From contig NZ_JAETXX010000001.1 of assembly GCF_021764745.1 (NCBI RefSeq), forward strand, positions 434,001 to 498,000: a DNA stretch of 64,000 nucleotides. Direction: 5' to 3'. The stretch comes from Joostella atrarenae (GTDB lineage Bacteria; Bacteroidota; Bacteroidia; Flavobacteriales; Flavobacteriaceae). Each line of letters opens with the position of its first letter. The first letter of the stretch is position 1. A program made the translations under genes and the position numbers. The notes below the pieces were generated by a model. The model ran no database searches, was not told the DNA's origin, and worked only from the letters and a program-made list of their open reading frames with translations. This document shows, piece after piece, positions 52,737-62,662 of this stretch.

Positions 52737-53609
52737 ATGGCATCAGGAATTTTTGCAATTCTCGACGATATCGCTACACTCATGGACGATGTAGCTGCAA
52801 TGAGTAAAATAGCTGCTAAAAAAACAGCAGGAATATTGGGAGATGATTTAGCTGTAAATGCAGAAAAAGCTTCTGGTTTTGCGTCATCAAGAGAGATTCC
52901 TGTTCTTTGGGCAATTACCAAAGGATCTTTATTAAATAAACTGATTATTCTGCCTATTGCTTTCTTATTGAGTGCATTTTTACCTTTGGCTATTGATATT
53001 ATTTTAATAATTGGAGGTGTTTATTTAGCTTTTGAAGGTGCAGAAAAGATATATCATTACTTCGTTCCTCATCATAATTCAAAAACGGAAGAACTTAAAG
53101 AAGTTCAAACAAAAGAGGAAATTTTAGCAGTAGAAAAAGAGCGTATTAAGTCGGCCATTGTAACCGATTTTATCCTTTCCATAGAAATTGTAATCATTGC
53201 TTTAGGCACAGTAACTAAAGAACCTATTTTGGAGCAAATTCTTGTGGTAAGTGTAATTGCACTTATTGCAACGGTTGGAGTTTACGGAATTGTAGCACTA
53301 ATAGTAAGAATGGATGAAGCAGGTTATAAACTAATTGCAAAGAGCAAAAGTGAAACTAGTTTTTTACATAACTTCGGCCAGTTGCTTGTAAATGCTTTAC
53401 CAAAAGTGATTAAAGCCCTTAGTATTATTGGTACCATTGCTTTATTATTGGTTGCAGGAGGAATTTTTAATCATATTGAGTTTATGCATGATTTATACCC
53501 TTCGGTACCAGGTATTATTAAAGATTTCCTTGTTGGTTTTATTGTTGGTTTTGTAGCATTATTTTTATTTCAAATAGGGCAAAAAATATATCAGAAAATA
53601 GCAAAGTAA
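52737..53609 (+). CDS. DUF808 (YedI-like) membrane protein
   Basis: The 290-residue protein shows the DUF808 signature FAILDDIATLMDDVAAMSKIAAKKTAGILGDDLAVNA (read in part, residues 5-42). Hydrophobic segments follow at about 68-92, 140-180 and 215-285. Members are inner-membrane proteins of unknown function (E. coli YedI). It diverges from DUF4175 and is the first gene on the plus strand after the long minus-strand series. Confidence 0.9.
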   Translation: MASGIFAILDDIATLMDDVAAMSKIAAKKTAGILGDDLAVNAEKASGFASSREIPVLWAITKGSLLNKLIILPIAFLLSAFLPLAIDIILIIGGVYLAFEGAEKIYHYFVPHHNSKTEELKEVQTKEEILAVEKERIKSAIVTDFILSIEIVIIALGTVTKEPILEQILVVSVIALIATVGVYGIVALIVRMDEAGYKLIAKSKSETSFLHNFGQLLVNALPKVIKALSIIGTIALLLVAGGIFNHIEFMHDLYPSVPGIIKDFLVGFIVGFVALFLFQIGQKIYQKIAK

Positions 53610-53626
53610 GTTAACATCAGAAGATT

Positions 53627-54148
53627 CTAATCATTTTCTTTATTTATGCTTTTTATAGCGGTGCTTAGTTTCAAATTAGTTTTTGTTAAGGTGTTATTTT
53701 TATGATATATTTTATATCCTCTATTTTGAATGATTTTGATAACGTCTTTTCTTTCAGAAAGGAATTCACCATATATAAAATCATGATTTTTTTGAAGTGC
53801 TATATTTTCTACTTTTCGGAATAATTCTTCAACAGCTTGAATATCACTATAAAATAACTTATTGATATACATAGGTTTTTTAGCTTGTTCTAATTTAATA
53901 TCTAATCTAGGAAATGTATTTATTTCAATACTTCCTATAGGATTTTGATTATTAAACACCATGAGTGTTTGAATAGAAAAATCATTTTGACTTCTTGAAA
54001 ATGATGACATTTTGTAAGTATTTTCTATGTAAGAATTCAACTCATCTTGTTGTTTTCCATTTTTATACAAATCTTTATACTGAATTTTGGCTTGAGATAT
54101 AATCCATGAAGCATATTTTTCTTCTAGTACAACATATTTTGTGTTCAT
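53627..54148 (-). CDS. Divergent GNAT-like protein
   Basis: The 173-residue protein reads like a GNAT fold: an N-terminal helix region, IGSIEINTF as a central strand, MYINKLFYS, a long helix VEELFRKVENIALQKN, and a final VIKIIQNRGYKIYH that resembles the usual N-x-x-x-x-x-Y-x-x-x-G-F segment. The acetyl-CoA P-loop is not clearly present, so activity is doubtful. It converges with DUF808 and diverges from an AraC regulator. Confidence 0.5.
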   Translation of the reverse strand: MNTKYVVLEEKYASWIISQAKIQYKDLYKNGKQQDELNSYIENTYKMSSFSRSQNDFSIQTLMVFNNQNPIGSIEINTFPRLDIKLEQAKKPMYINKLFYSDIQAVEELFRKVENIALQKNHDFIYGEFLSERKDVIKIIQNRGYKIYHKNNTLTKTNLKLSTAIKSINKEND

Positions 54149-54261
54149 ATTATTTCGTTTAATGAGATTAAAATATTTTATACAAAGCTATTAGAACTAT
54201 TAAAAAATATATTGAATAAAACACGTAATTAATTGTACTTTTAGGACATTATATTTCTTAT

Positions 54262-55134
54262 ATGAAGAATACTCCTATTTTAAGCCTTTCTGATATATTC
54301 AGTAATAACGAAGATTATTTTTATATAAATAGCTTGTCTTCTCATTTTAAATCTCATTTTAAAATTATAGAAAAGGCACATAAGCATGATTTTTACTTTT
54401 GTGTATTCTTTAAAGAAGGTATTGGTACTCATGAAATAGATTTTAAAACTTATAATATAAAACCAAGAAGTTTATTTTTACTCCGCCCAGGGCAAATCCA
54501 TTCATGGCAATTTAATTCACCTCCAAAAGGATATATTTTATTACATACAAAGGAATTTATCGAATTTCCTTTTGTTAAAGAATATCTAGAAAGTTATCCG
54601 TTCTATAAATTTAATAAAGAGCCAGTATTGTATTTGACTAAAGAAGAAGCATCTAACATTGAAATTTACTATGAAAAATTATTCTTAGAGTTTTCTGATA
54701 ATAAAATATATAAAAACGAGATCCTCAATGCGTTTGTTAAAATCATATATATTGAAGCTGCTAGATTATTTAATAATCCCACAATAAATAAGAAACATAT
54801 TCCCTCTAGATATTTTAAAGTTTTAAACTTACTTGAAAGTATGATTGAAAATGATTTTAAAACTAAAAAGAATGCTAGTTTTTATTCAAATGAGCTCCAT
54901 ATAACAACAAAACACTTAAATAGAATTGTAAATAATACTTTATCAAAAACCACATCAGAAATCATCAATGAAAGAGTCATTTTAGAAGCTAAACGGTTAA
55001 TTGCACATACAAATTATACTCTTAAGTATATAAGTGAAGAATTAGGTTATGATGATTATGCATATTTTTCGAGATTTTTTAAAAGCAAAACAGATTTCAC
55101 ACCATCTCAGTTCAAAAACAAATATAAAGTTTGA
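54262..55134 (+). CDS. AraC-family transcriptional regulator
   Basis: The 290-residue protein has an N-terminal cupin-like arm (IGTHEIDFKTYNIKPRSLFLLRPGQIHSW, about 50-80, read in part) that would bind a small ligand. Its C-terminal AraC double helix-turn-helix is visible from about 190, with LHITTKHLNRIVN and the second motif ISEELGYDDYAYFSRFFKSKTDFTPSQFK (read in part). It activates or represses a nearby function in response to its ligand. The downstream C1 peptidase gene (143 bp) is a candidate target. Confidence 0.9.
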   Translation: MKNTPILSLSDIFSNNEDYFYINSLSSHFKSHFKIIEKAHKHDFYFCVFFKEGIGTHEIDFKTYNIKPRSLFLLRPGQIHSWQFNSPPKGYILLHTKEFIEFPFVKEYLESYPFYKFNKEPVLYLTKEEASNIEIYYEKLFLEFSDNKIYKNEILNAFVKIIYIEAARLFNNPTINKKHIPSRYFKVLNLLESMIENDFKTKKNASFYSNELHITTKHLNRIVNNTLSKTTSEIINERVILEAKRLIAHTNYTLKYISEELGYDDYAYFSRFFKSKTDFTPSQFKNKYKV

Positions 55135-55276
55135 TATATTTTAATAGCTCCATACTTTTTTAAATGATTAGAAACTAGTTAAATAACATCGGCTCCAATA
55201 ATAACATTCTTACAAAAATTTTAAGAATACAGTGTTTATTTATTCGGTACCTTGCTTCGTTTAAAATTTATAACCC

Positions 55277-56449
55277 ATGAATAAGTTTATCGTAGCAGCG
55301 GCGGCTGCAGTAATTTCGGTTGGAGTACAAGCCCAAGACGATCTTATTAAATCGCTAGATGGAAACGCAAGTTTAACGGCCAAAGAAGGTTTTATGTTCG
55401 AACCCATTGTTAATTTGGAAAGAACATCCGTTAAAAATCAAGGTAGTAGCGGTACATGTTGGAGTTACTCCGGAAATTCTTTTTTAGAATCTGAAATGAT
55501 CCGTGAAGGGAAACAACCTGTGGATATTTCAGAAATATACACCGCACGTTGTGTTTATATTGAAAAGGCTAAAAATTATGTCCGTATGCACGGAAATTTA
55601 GGCTGGGGAGATGGAGGAGAGCTTCATGACGTTATCAATATTTACAAAAAATATGGAGCACTTCCGCAAGAAGTTTACAGCGGATTAAATTACGGTACAG
55701 ATACCAATCGTTTTGGAGAGATGCAATCTGCATTAAAAGGTTTATTAGACGGTGTTATTCAGAATAAAAATGGAAAATTAACGCCAAATTGGATTACTGC
55801 TTTTACTGCTGTTTTAGATAGTTATTTAGGGCAAGTTCCAGAATCTTTTGAATATAAAGGGAAAACGTATACTCCACAAAGTTTTGCTAATGAGGTTATT
55901 GGAGTAAAAGCAGATGAGTATATCGAATTAACTTCCATTCCAAATGAGCCTCTCTATGAAGATGTTTTTTTAGCAGTTCCAGATAATTGGAGCTTTGATT
56001 ATGCTTATAATGTAAGTACAAACGATTTAATTTCTACAATTGATAATGCTCTAAATAATGGTTATACCGTTGGTTGGGCTGCAGATGTAAGTGAGAAATA
56101 TTTTAGTTGGAAAAATGGAATCGCATATGTTCCAGAAATAGAATATTCTGAGATGACTCCAGAAGAGCGCGAAACTTTATTTAATGGGCCTAAGGAAGAA
56201 TTAAAAATTACGCCAGAATTAAGACAACAAGCTTTTGATAATTATTCTACAACAGACGATCATGCTATGCAAATTGTAGGTAAAGCGAAGGATCAAAACA
56301 ATAAAGAATACTATATTATTAAAAATTCTTGGGGTACAAAAAATGACTATAATGGTTATTTATATGTTACCAAAAATTATGTAATGTATAAAACTACTGC
56401 ATTGTTACTTAATAAAGGGGGAGTTCCAAAATCTATCCTTAAAGGTTAA
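55277..56449 (+). CDS. Exported C1-family (papain-like/aminopeptidase C) cysteine protease
   Basis: The 390-residue protein has a signal peptide ending VQAQD (residues 1-20). Catalytic residues are visible: Cys in NQGSSGTCWSYS (about residue 62), His in TDDHAMQIVG (about residue 331) and Asn in IIKNSWG (about 352). This is the C1 order and the spacing of the bleomycin hydrolase/aminopeptidase C branch, which is usually cytosolic. A signal peptide is therefore unusual. It probably degrades peptides in the periplasm or outside. A 21-bp perfect terminator follows. Confidence 0.9.
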   Translation: MNKFIVAAAAAVISVGVQAQDDLIKSLDGNASLTAKEGFMFEPIVNLERTSVKNQGSSGTCWSYSGNSFLESEMIREGKQPVDISEIYTARCVYIEKAKNYVRMHGNLGWGDGGELHDVINIYKKYGALPQEVYSGLNYGTDTNRFGEMQSALKGLLDGVIQNKNGKLTPNWITAFTAVLDSYLGQVPESFEYKGKTYTPQSFANEVIGVKADEYIELTSIPNEPLYEDVFLAVPDNWSFDYAYNVSTNDLISTIDNALNNGYTVGWAADVSEKYFSWKNGIAYVPEIEYSEMTPEERETLFNGPKEELKITPELRQQAFDNYSTTDDHAMQIVGKAKDQNNKEYYIIKNSWGTKNDYNGYLYVTKNYVMYKTTALLLNKGGVPKSILKG

Positions 56450-56467
56450 GCCTAAAAATATTCTTTT

Positions 56468-56520
56468 AATCAAAAAGGAGCGCAATCGGTATAAATAAAC
56501 GATTGCGCTCCTTTTTGATT
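56468..56520. terminator. Strong bidirectional terminator after the C1 peptidase
   Basis: A perfect 21-bp stem (56468-56488 with 56500-56520, core GGAGCGCAATCG) closes an 11-nt loop, with A/T flanks. It serves the peptidase and the convergent GH95 gene. Confidence 0.92.
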
Positions 56521-56590
56521 TTGGTTACCTATCTAAGATTAATTTCTTACTATTTATTTTTGCTTCTGTAATTATTCATTTGAATATAAA

Positions 56591-58978
56591 TCATTCAACC
56601 TCCATAGTTCTGGTTTCATTAGCTTCAAAATCGAAATCCCATTTTTTATCATTATAAATCACTGAAACCGAATTTTTATCATTTGATTTAATGGTGAAGG
56701 AAGTTAATTTATTGTGCTCCCAATTCATGGCAATTTCAAAATTTCCACGAGCTATTAATCCAGAAATACTTCCTTTATCCCAAGAATCTGGAAGTGCAGG
56801 TAACAGTCTAATTGTTTCTTTTTCATAAGATTGCATTAACATTTCTGCTATCCCAGCTGTGGTTCCTAAGTTTCCATCTATTTGAAAAACTCTCCTTCCT
56901 ATTAAATCAAATAAATTAGGACTTACTTGATGTTTTAGTAACTCGTTTGCATGGTGTAAAGCCGTGTTTCCATCCAATAAACGAGCATAGAAATTGATCG
57001 TCCAAGCACGACTCCATCCAGTTTGGCCACCTCCAGATTCTAATCTTTTGTCAATAGTTTTCTTAGCCGCATTAAAGTAATTAGTATTACTAGGCGCAAA
57101 TTGATTTGATGGATATAAAGCATACAAATGAGAAACATGGCGGTGAGCAGGATCTACATCTTCATAATCATAATACCATTCTTGGATTGTTCCATCTTTA
57201 CCAATTTTAATTTCTGGTAATTTTGGTAATGCTTTTTTAATTTTATCTGAAAGATGATTAATTCCAAGTATTTTTTCAGCTTCTAAACAGGTGGAAAACA
57301 TATCATTAATAATTTCAATATCTATTGTAGAAGCAACTGTATTTGTATAGTGTTTTCCCGTTTCTGGGTCGATATACCTGTTTTCTGGAGAATAGGAAGG
57401 AGAAGTTACCAATTCTCCTTTTTTATTTTCGATTAAAAAGTCCAGAATAAACTGTGTTGCCCCTTCAATTATTGGATAATTTTTCTTCAAATAATCAATG
57501 TTTTTTGTGTATTGGTAGTGTCTCCACAATGATAAAGACATCCATGCTCCCGCCAAAGGAAATGAATATCCGTTTGCCACTTGTGAACCAATTGTAGACC
57601 CAGAGGGAGTAGTTCTTCCATAAGGATTTGCCACATGATGTGCTACCCAGCCTTTAGAACCAATAAACTTATCTGCAGTAATTTTTCCTGCTTCTGCCAA
57701 GCGTTCCATATAATTGGTTAGCGGAACAAAAGTTTCTGATAAGTTAGTAACATCAGCTGGCCAATAATTCATTTGTAAATTTATATTTAGATGAAAATCG
57801 GCTTCCCAAGCTGCCCACATTTCATTGCTCCATATTCCTTGAAGATTAGCGGGTAATTTCGCTTTAAAAGCAGCACTACTTGCTAGTAAATACCGTCCAT
57901 ATTGAAAGAAAAGTACATTTAGATACGGATGAGAATTACCTTCATTTATATTCTTTAATCGGATGTCCGTTGGGATTGTATCTTCTGTAAAATCTCCAAG
58001 ATTAAACTCAACGCGATTCATTAGTTCAGAAAAGGTTGGAATATGTTTATTTTTAGCCGCTTCGAAAGTTATATCACTTGCATTTTTAATAGTTTCATGC
58101 ACTATTTTATTTGCATCTACAGAATCATCAAAATTTAATAGCGCTAAATTATAGTTTGTTGCGGCACCAATAATAAGGGTAAACTTCTTAGTGTCTTTTA
58201 TCTGAAGACTGTTATTTAGTCCTTCACTTACTTCACCAGAAGAAGTAATTACTTTTACATCAGAAGCAAATTTTAAATGATAACCACCTTTACCAGAACC
58301 TCCTGCATTGTCATCATATCCTTCAGGATCGTCAAATATCTGACCTTTAATTGAAATCGTATTGTTATTTATAACGGCTTGTTTAATATCTTTTTCTCTC
58401 TCAAAATGTACCTCGCATGAAGTGGCATTTCCTTCTAAAACTTCAAACTGATAAAAAATAACATCATAAGCGCTAGAAATAAAGCTCTGGCGTCTGTATT
58501 TATTTTCCCCGATTGTATAAGTAACTGTATTAATACCATTTTCTATGTTTAATTCTCGCTTATAATTGGTTGCTGAATCACCATGATTAAATTTTAAAAA
58601 TACATTTCCCAAAGGCTCATAAGAACGAATAGAAGTTGGAGAAGCTGCTAAATATTTCTTCCCAAATGCTGCTGCTTCGTCATATTTTCCTTCAAGATTA
58701 AGGCGTTGGTATTCTTTATAATTTGACTTTATATTTTTTGGATAAGGATTTTCTGGAGCTCCAGCCCAAATACTCTCTTCATTAAGTTGTAATTGCGCTG
58801 TTTCTACACCTCCAAAAGCCATTGCACCCAACCTTCCATTTCCTATAGGCAGTGCTTCCAACCATTTTTTAGCGGGTTGATTGTACCAAAGTTTGAGATC
58901 ACTTTTTTGTTCCTGAGAATATGAGTTTTGGAATACTAATGTGGTAAATAGCAATAAAAAACAAAGGCGATTTATCAT
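56591..58978 (-). CDS. Glycoside hydrolase family 95 (alpha-L-fucosidase)
   Basis: The 795-residue protein has a signal peptide ending SYSQ (residues 1-21). It opens with the GH95 N-terminal motif LWYNQPAKKWLEALPIGNGRLGAMAFGG (read in part), then LQLNEESIWAG. The catalytic region includes QGIWSNEMWAAWEADFHLNINLQMNYWPA (read in part), whose Asn/Asp residues correspond to the GH95 general-base site. It releases alpha-1,2-linked L-fucose from glycans in the periplasm or at the cell surface. No SusC/SusD pair is nearby, so it is an isolated CAZyme gene. Confidence 0.93.
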   Translation of the reverse strand: MINRLCFLLLFTTLVFQNSYSQEQKSDLKLWYNQPAKKWLEALPIGNGRLGAMAFGGVETAQLQLNEESIWAGAPENPYPKNIKSNYKEYQRLNLEGKYDEAAAFGKKYLAASPTSIRSYEPLGNVFLKFNHGDSATNYKRELNIENGINTVTYTIGENKYRRQSFISSAYDVIFYQFEVLEGNATSCEVHFEREKDIKQAVINNNTISIKGQIFDDPEGYDDNAGGSGKGGYHLKFASDVKVITSSGEVSEGLNNSLQIKDTKKFTLIIGAATNYNLALLNFDDSVDANKIVHETIKNASDITFEAAKNKHIPTFSELMNRVEFNLGDFTEDTIPTDIRLKNINEGNSHPYLNVLFFQYGRYLLASSAAFKAKLPANLQGIWSNEMWAAWEADFHLNINLQMNYWPADVTNLSETFVPLTNYMERLAEAGKITADKFIGSKGWVAHHVANPYGRTTPSGSTIGSQVANGYSFPLAGAWMSLSLWRHYQYTKNIDYLKKNYPIIEGATQFILDFLIENKKGELVTSPSYSPENRYIDPETGKHYTNTVASTIDIEIINDMFSTCLEAEKILGINHLSDKIKKALPKLPEIKIGKDGTIQEWYYDYEDVDPAHRHVSHLYALYPSNQFAPSNTNYFNAAKKTIDKRLESGGGQTGWSRAWTINFYARLLDGNTALHHANELLKHQVSPNLFDLIGRRVFQIDGNLGTTAGIAEMLMQSYEKETIRLLPALPDSWDKGSISGLIARGNFEIAMNWEHNKLTSFTIKSNDKNSVSVIYNDKKWDFDFEANETRTMEVE

Positions 58979-59189
58979 ATTTATTGGTTGTTATGGTTAA
59001 TTCTCTCTATAAATGTAATTAATACATTTTTATGTTCACGCTTCTATGTTATTTTCTTTCTTTTAATTATTCGCTTTTCGAGTTAATTCATTGCTATTGC
59101 TGCGTTGTATATGTTTCTTCTTATAGAATTTTAATTCTTAGCTGCCCAACATCATTATAAGATAACTTCGTTACTCAATTGAAATGAAG

Positions 59190-59197
59190 TATCTTTG
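59190..59197 (+). promoter_or_regulatory. -7 element upstream of gltX
   Basis: TATCTTTG exactly matches TAnnTTTG and lies 15 bp before the gltX ATG. Confidence 0.5.
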
Positions 59198-59212
59198 CCA
59201 AAAATTTAAGTG

Positions 59213-60772
59213 ATGAGTACAAAAGTGCGTGTGCGTTTTGCACCTAGTCCAACAGGACCGCTGCATATTGGTGGTGTTAGAACTGCTTTGTTTAATTATT
59301 TGTTTGCCAAAAAACACGGTGGAGATTTTATTTTGCGAATTGAAGATACCGACCAAAATAGATATGTAGAAGGAGCGGAGCAATATATTATAGATTCGTT
59401 GAAATGGTTAAATATTCCTTTTGATCAAGGGCCAGGTTCTTCTAATGAAATAGAAGAGAAATACGGACCTTTCCGCCAGAGTGAACGTAAGAATCTTTAT
59501 AAAGCTTATGCCGATCAGTTAATCGAAAACGGTTGGGCATATTATGCTTTTGATACTGCTGAAGAATTAGATGCACATCGTTCGGAACACGAAGCTCAAG
59601 GAAAAACATTTATTTATAATTGGCATAATCGCTTAAAACTCAATAATTCGTTAGCACTTTCTTCGGAAGAAGTTGAAAAACGAATTGCTGCTGGTGAAGA
59701 TCATGTTATTCGTTTTAAATCTCCTCAAGATGAAAAGTTACACCTGCAAGATATAATTCGTGGTGACATCGAAATTGATACGAATATTTTAGATGATAAA
59801 GTATTATTTAAAAGTGATGGTATGCCTACATATCATTTGGCTAATATTGTAGATGATCATTTAATGGAAATTTCTCACGTTATCCGTGGAGAAGAATGGT
59901 TACCGTCTATGGCATTACACGTATTATTATATCGTGCTTTTGATTGGCAAGCGCCTCAATTTGCTCATTTACCACTTATTTTAAAACCAACAGGAAAAGG
60001 TAAGTTAAGTAAACGTGATGGGGATAAATTAGGTTTCCCAGTTTTCCCTATGGAATGGAAAGATCCAGCAACTGGCGATGTTTCACGTGGATATAAAGAA
60101 GATGGTTATTTTAATGATGCTGTGATTAACTTCCTTGCATTTTTAGGATGGAATCCAGGAACAGAACAAGAGATCTTTAGCTTAGATGAGTTAATAAATG
60201 CTTTTGAACTTGAAAAGGTTCATAAATCTGGAGCACGTTTTGACCCTGATAAAACCAATTGGTATAATCATCAATACCTTCAACAAAAAGAAGATAAGCG
60301 TTTAGCTGAAGATTTTATAGAAATTATTAAAAGTGATGAAGCCATTTCTGCTGAAGTAGAAAAAGCGGGTACTTCTTTATCTTTAGAATTTGTTGAGCAA
60401 GTTGTTGCTTCAATAAAAGAAAGAGCTAATTTTGTTTCTGATTTTTGGGAGCTGAGTAACTTTTTCTTCGTATCTCCATCATCGTATGATGAAAAAGCTT
60501 GTAAAAAGCAATGGAAGGAAAATACCAATGAGTATATGAATGAATTAGCGGAGGTGATTAATGGTATCGACGATTTTTCTTCTGAAAACATTGAAGCTGT
60601 AGTTAAACAGTGGATTACCGATAAAGAATTAGGTTTCGGAAAAATAATGGCTCCTTTACGTCTAGCTTTGGTAGGGGAATTAAAAGGGCCACATGTTTTT
60701 GATATTATTTCTCTTATAGGAAAACAAGAAACTGTGAATCGTTTACACAAAGCTGTAGCGGTTTTAGGATAA
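59213..60772 (+). CDS. gltX: Glutamyl-tRNA synthetase
   Basis: Start placed at the ATG at 59213; an in-frame GTG at 59210 directly precedes it. The 519-residue class I enzyme has the HIGH-equivalent HIGG motif ([15 protein letters not shown]), the KMSKS equivalent GKLSKRDG and the anticodon-binding alpha-helical C-terminal domain. It charges tRNA-Glu with glutamate. Length is typical. It is followed by a 13-bp terminator. A partial parS-like sequence lies inside the coding region at 60080-60093. Confidence 0.97.
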   Translation: MSTKVRVRFAPSPTGPLHIGGVRTALFNYLFAKKHGGDFILRIEDTDQNRYVEGAEQYIIDSLKWLNIPFDQGPGSSNEIEEKYGPFRQSERKNLYKAYADQLIENGWAYYAFDTAEELDAHRSEHEAQGKTFIYNWHNRLKLNNSLALSSEEVEKRIAAGEDHVIRFKSPQDEKLHLQDIIRGDIEIDTNILDDKVLFKSDGMPTYHLANIVDDHLMEISHVIRGEEWLPSMALHVLLYRAFDWQAPQFAHLPLILKPTGKGKLSKRDGDKLGFPVFPMEWKDPATGDVSRGYKEDGYFNDAVINFLAFLGWNPGTEQEIFSLDELINAFELEKVHKSGARFDPDKTNWYNHQYLQQKEDKRLAEDFIEIIKSDEAISAEVEKAGTSLSLEFVEQVVASIKERANFVSDFWELSNFFFVSPSSYDEKACKKQWKENTNEYMNELAEVINGIDDFSSENIEAVVKQWITDKELGFGKIMAPLRLALVGELKGPHVFDIISLIGKQETVNRLHKAVAVLG

Positions 60773-60796
60773 ACAGATAGTTTTTACTTTATAAAT

Positions 60797-60829
60797 AACC
60801 CCAATTGTGTTCTTTTCACGATTGGGGTT
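60797..60829 (+). terminator. Intrinsic terminator after gltX
   Basis: The stem aaccccaattgtg/cacgattggggtt (60797-60809 with 60817-60829, one T-G wobble) closes a 7-nt loop and is followed by T-rich sequence. Confidence 0.85.
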
Positions 60830-60963
60830 TATTTTTATAATTCCTTCAGAAGTAAGAAAAGTCTTTTATTAAATTTTCAGTATAAATTATTTTCTAGCTA
60901 TCCGTGTAAAATTCTCTATTTATTTGTAATTTACATGAATAAACTTGATAAATTTTATATCCT

Positions 60964-61902
60964 ATGTATTTTTTAATACCTATTGCATTCTTCGGAATGA
61001 TTATTCTTTTTAGCGCCTTTTTTGTGGTGAAGCAGCAAACTGCTGTAACTGTTGAACGTTTCGGAAAGTTTCACAGTATTCGTAATTCCGGATTACATTT
61101 AAAAATTCCTTTAGTAGATCGTATTGCTGGTCGTCTGAGCTTAAAAATTCAGCAACTAGATGTTATTGTAGAAACCAAAACATTGGATGATGTTTTTGTT
61201 AAGCTTAAAATATCTGTGCAATATGTTGTTTTAAAAAGTAAAATATATGAAGCTTTTTATCAATTAGAATATCCACATGAGCAGATTACTTCTTATGTAT
61301 TTGATGTAGTTCGTGCTGAAGTTCCTAAAATGAAGTTGGATGATGTTTTTGTGAAAAAAGATGATATTGCGATTGCCGTAAAAGAAGAATTACAAGACGC
61401 GATGCTAGATTACGGTTATGACATCATTAAAACACTTGTAACAGACATAGACCCTGATGCACAGGTTAAGGAAGCTATGAACAGAATTAATGCCTCAGAA
61501 CGCGAGAAAATAGCTGCTCAATTTGAAGGGGATGCTGCTAGAATCTTAATTGTAGAAAAAGCAAAAGCGGAAGCAGAAAGTAAAAGACTTCAAGGACAAG
61601 GTATTGCCGATCAACGTCGTGAAATTGCTCGTGGATTAGAAGAATCTGTAGAAGTACTAAATAAAGTAGGAATCAATTCTCAAGAAGCTTCTGCATTGAT
61701 TGTTGTTACTCAGCATTATGATACACTTCAATCTATTGGTGAGGAAACGAATAGTAATCTTATTTTATTACCTAACTCGCCACAAGCTGGAAGTGATATG
61801 TTGAATAATATGGTTGCTTCTTTTTCTGCAAGTAATCAGATAGGGGAGGCGATGAAGCGCCAACGTGAAGAACAAGATAACGGGAACGCTAAGAAGAAAT
61901 AA
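60964..61902 (+). CDS. SPFH/stomatin-like membrane protein
   Basis: The 312-residue protein has an N-terminal hydrophobic hairpin (residues 3-21) and the SPFH (band 7) domain: VVKQQTAVTVERFGKFH, then GLHLKIPLVDRI and KLKISVQYVV. A coiled-coil region with ASEREKIAAQFEGDAARILIVEKAKAEAESKRLQG (read in part, about 180-215) leads to a C-terminal QHYDTLQSIG segment typical of stomatins. Stomatins form large ring or cage assemblies in the membrane that control proteases or channels. The role here is unknown. Confidence 0.9.
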   Translation: MYFLIPIAFFGMIILFSAFFVVKQQTAVTVERFGKFHSIRNSGLHLKIPLVDRIAGRLSLKIQQLDVIVETKTLDDVFVKLKISVQYVVLKSKIYEAFYQLEYPHEQITSYVFDVVRAEVPKMKLDDVFVKKDDIAIAVKEELQDAMLDYGYDIIKTLVTDIDPDAQVKEAMNRINASEREKIAAQFEGDAARILIVEKAKAEAESKRLQGQGIADQRREIARGLEESVEVLNKVGINSQEASALIVVTQHYDTLQSIGEETNSNLILLPNSPQAGSDMLNNMVASFSASNQIGEAMKRQREEQDNGNAKKK

Positions 61903-61927
61903 GTTTTAAGTCAAATACTTAGCAAAC

Positions 61928-61965
61928 AAAAAGGGTTGTTGAAATTAATTTCAACAACCCTTTTT
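61928..61965. terminator. Bidirectional terminator after the SPFH gene
   Basis: A 38-nt perfect palindrome (stem of 17 bp, core AAGGGTTGTTGAAA, 4-nt loop 61945-61948) ends in an A-run on one side and a T-run on the other. It separates the SPFH gene from the convergent DUF6327-like gene. Confidence 0.9.
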
Positions 61966-62014
61966 TCTTCCTTCTACATCATCTTCAACGTAATCTAAGC
62001 TTGGGAAGATATTT

Positions 62015-62218
62015 TTATTTGAAGAGTTTCTTTGATAGTTTTAAGGCGAGTACATTTTTAATAACAAAATTTGCAGCCTTACCAACCACACTTAAAAACC
62101 CAAGATCTTCTTTTAAACCGTTATAGTTCAATTTGATTTCCTCCTTAGAAATATCCTTCTTAAGACGGAGTATCTTTAGGTCTTTATCAATCTCTTCAAA
62201 AGAAGTATAAACTTTCAT
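62015..62218 (-). CDS. DUF6327-like small protein
   Basis: The 67-residue protein is basic, with an N-terminal FEEIDKDLKILRLKKDISKEEIKLNY helix (read in part) and a C-terminal VGKAANFVIKNVLALKLSKKLF amphipathic or membrane-touching segment. I associate this arrangement with the DUF6327 family that follows YtxH and holin-like genes in flavobacteria, from memory. The role is unknown. It is the last gene of the YtxH-holin-DUF6327 series, 80 bp after the holin-like gene. Confidence 0.6.
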   Translation of the reverse strand: MKVYTSFEEIDKDLKILRLKKDISKEEIKLNYNGLKEDLGFLSVVGKAANFVIKNVLALKLSKKLFK

Positions 62219-62298
62219 ATTTTTTTAGTGTTATAAAATAAGTTGGTATTAAAATTTAAATCAGCGATTTAAGACGTTAGTCTAGATTATTTCAAGGT

Positions 62299-62652
62299 CT
62301 AATCTTCGTCAAAAAAGTCGCTAGATGCTTTCATTAATACTTTTCTCTCTATAGTTTTTCTAAAGCCATAATAAACAATTACAGCAATTAGAATGTAAGA
62401 AGCCCCAAGGATTAAAAATCCTAACCCTAAGTTGTCTAACCAAGCGCCTAAAAATAAAGCGATGGAAAAAGTAAGCAAAAGCATGGCTCCAAAAAGGATT
62501 GCTCCAATGATTATAAAAGTAATCATTGAAGTAGTCCCTTTAGTTAATTTTTTAAATGCACTTAAACGATAGTAGTCATAATTAGTTTCCAAGAATTCTT
62601 GGGCGCTTTTATTAAGGCCTTCTACGTTATCTGATATGTTGTTTAAAGACAT
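62299..62652 (-). CDS. Phage-holin-like (Phage_holin_3_6) membrane protein
   Basis: The 117-residue protein has a helical N-terminus (SLNNISDNVEGLNKSAQEF) and two long hydrophobic helices (about 44-72 and 75-96) separated by a short turn. This fits the phage-holin-family (Phage_holin_3_6) annotation used for chromosomal, non-phage proteins. There are no phage genes nearby, so a lysis role is unlikely. A stress or envelope role alongside YtxH is more plausible. Confidence 0.75.
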   Translation of the reverse strand: MSLNNISDNVEGLNKSAQEFLETNYDYYRLSAFKKLTKGTTSMITFIIIGAILFGAMLLLTFSIALFLGAWLDNLGLGFLILGASYILIAVIVYYGFRKTIERKVLMKASSDFFDED

Positions 62653-62662
62653 AAATTATTGT

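Noticed and set aside
62299-62652. Holin-like gene as evidence of a prophage
   Set aside because: No integrase, capsid, terminase or att-like repeats are seen, and YtxH and DUF6327-like genes surround it.
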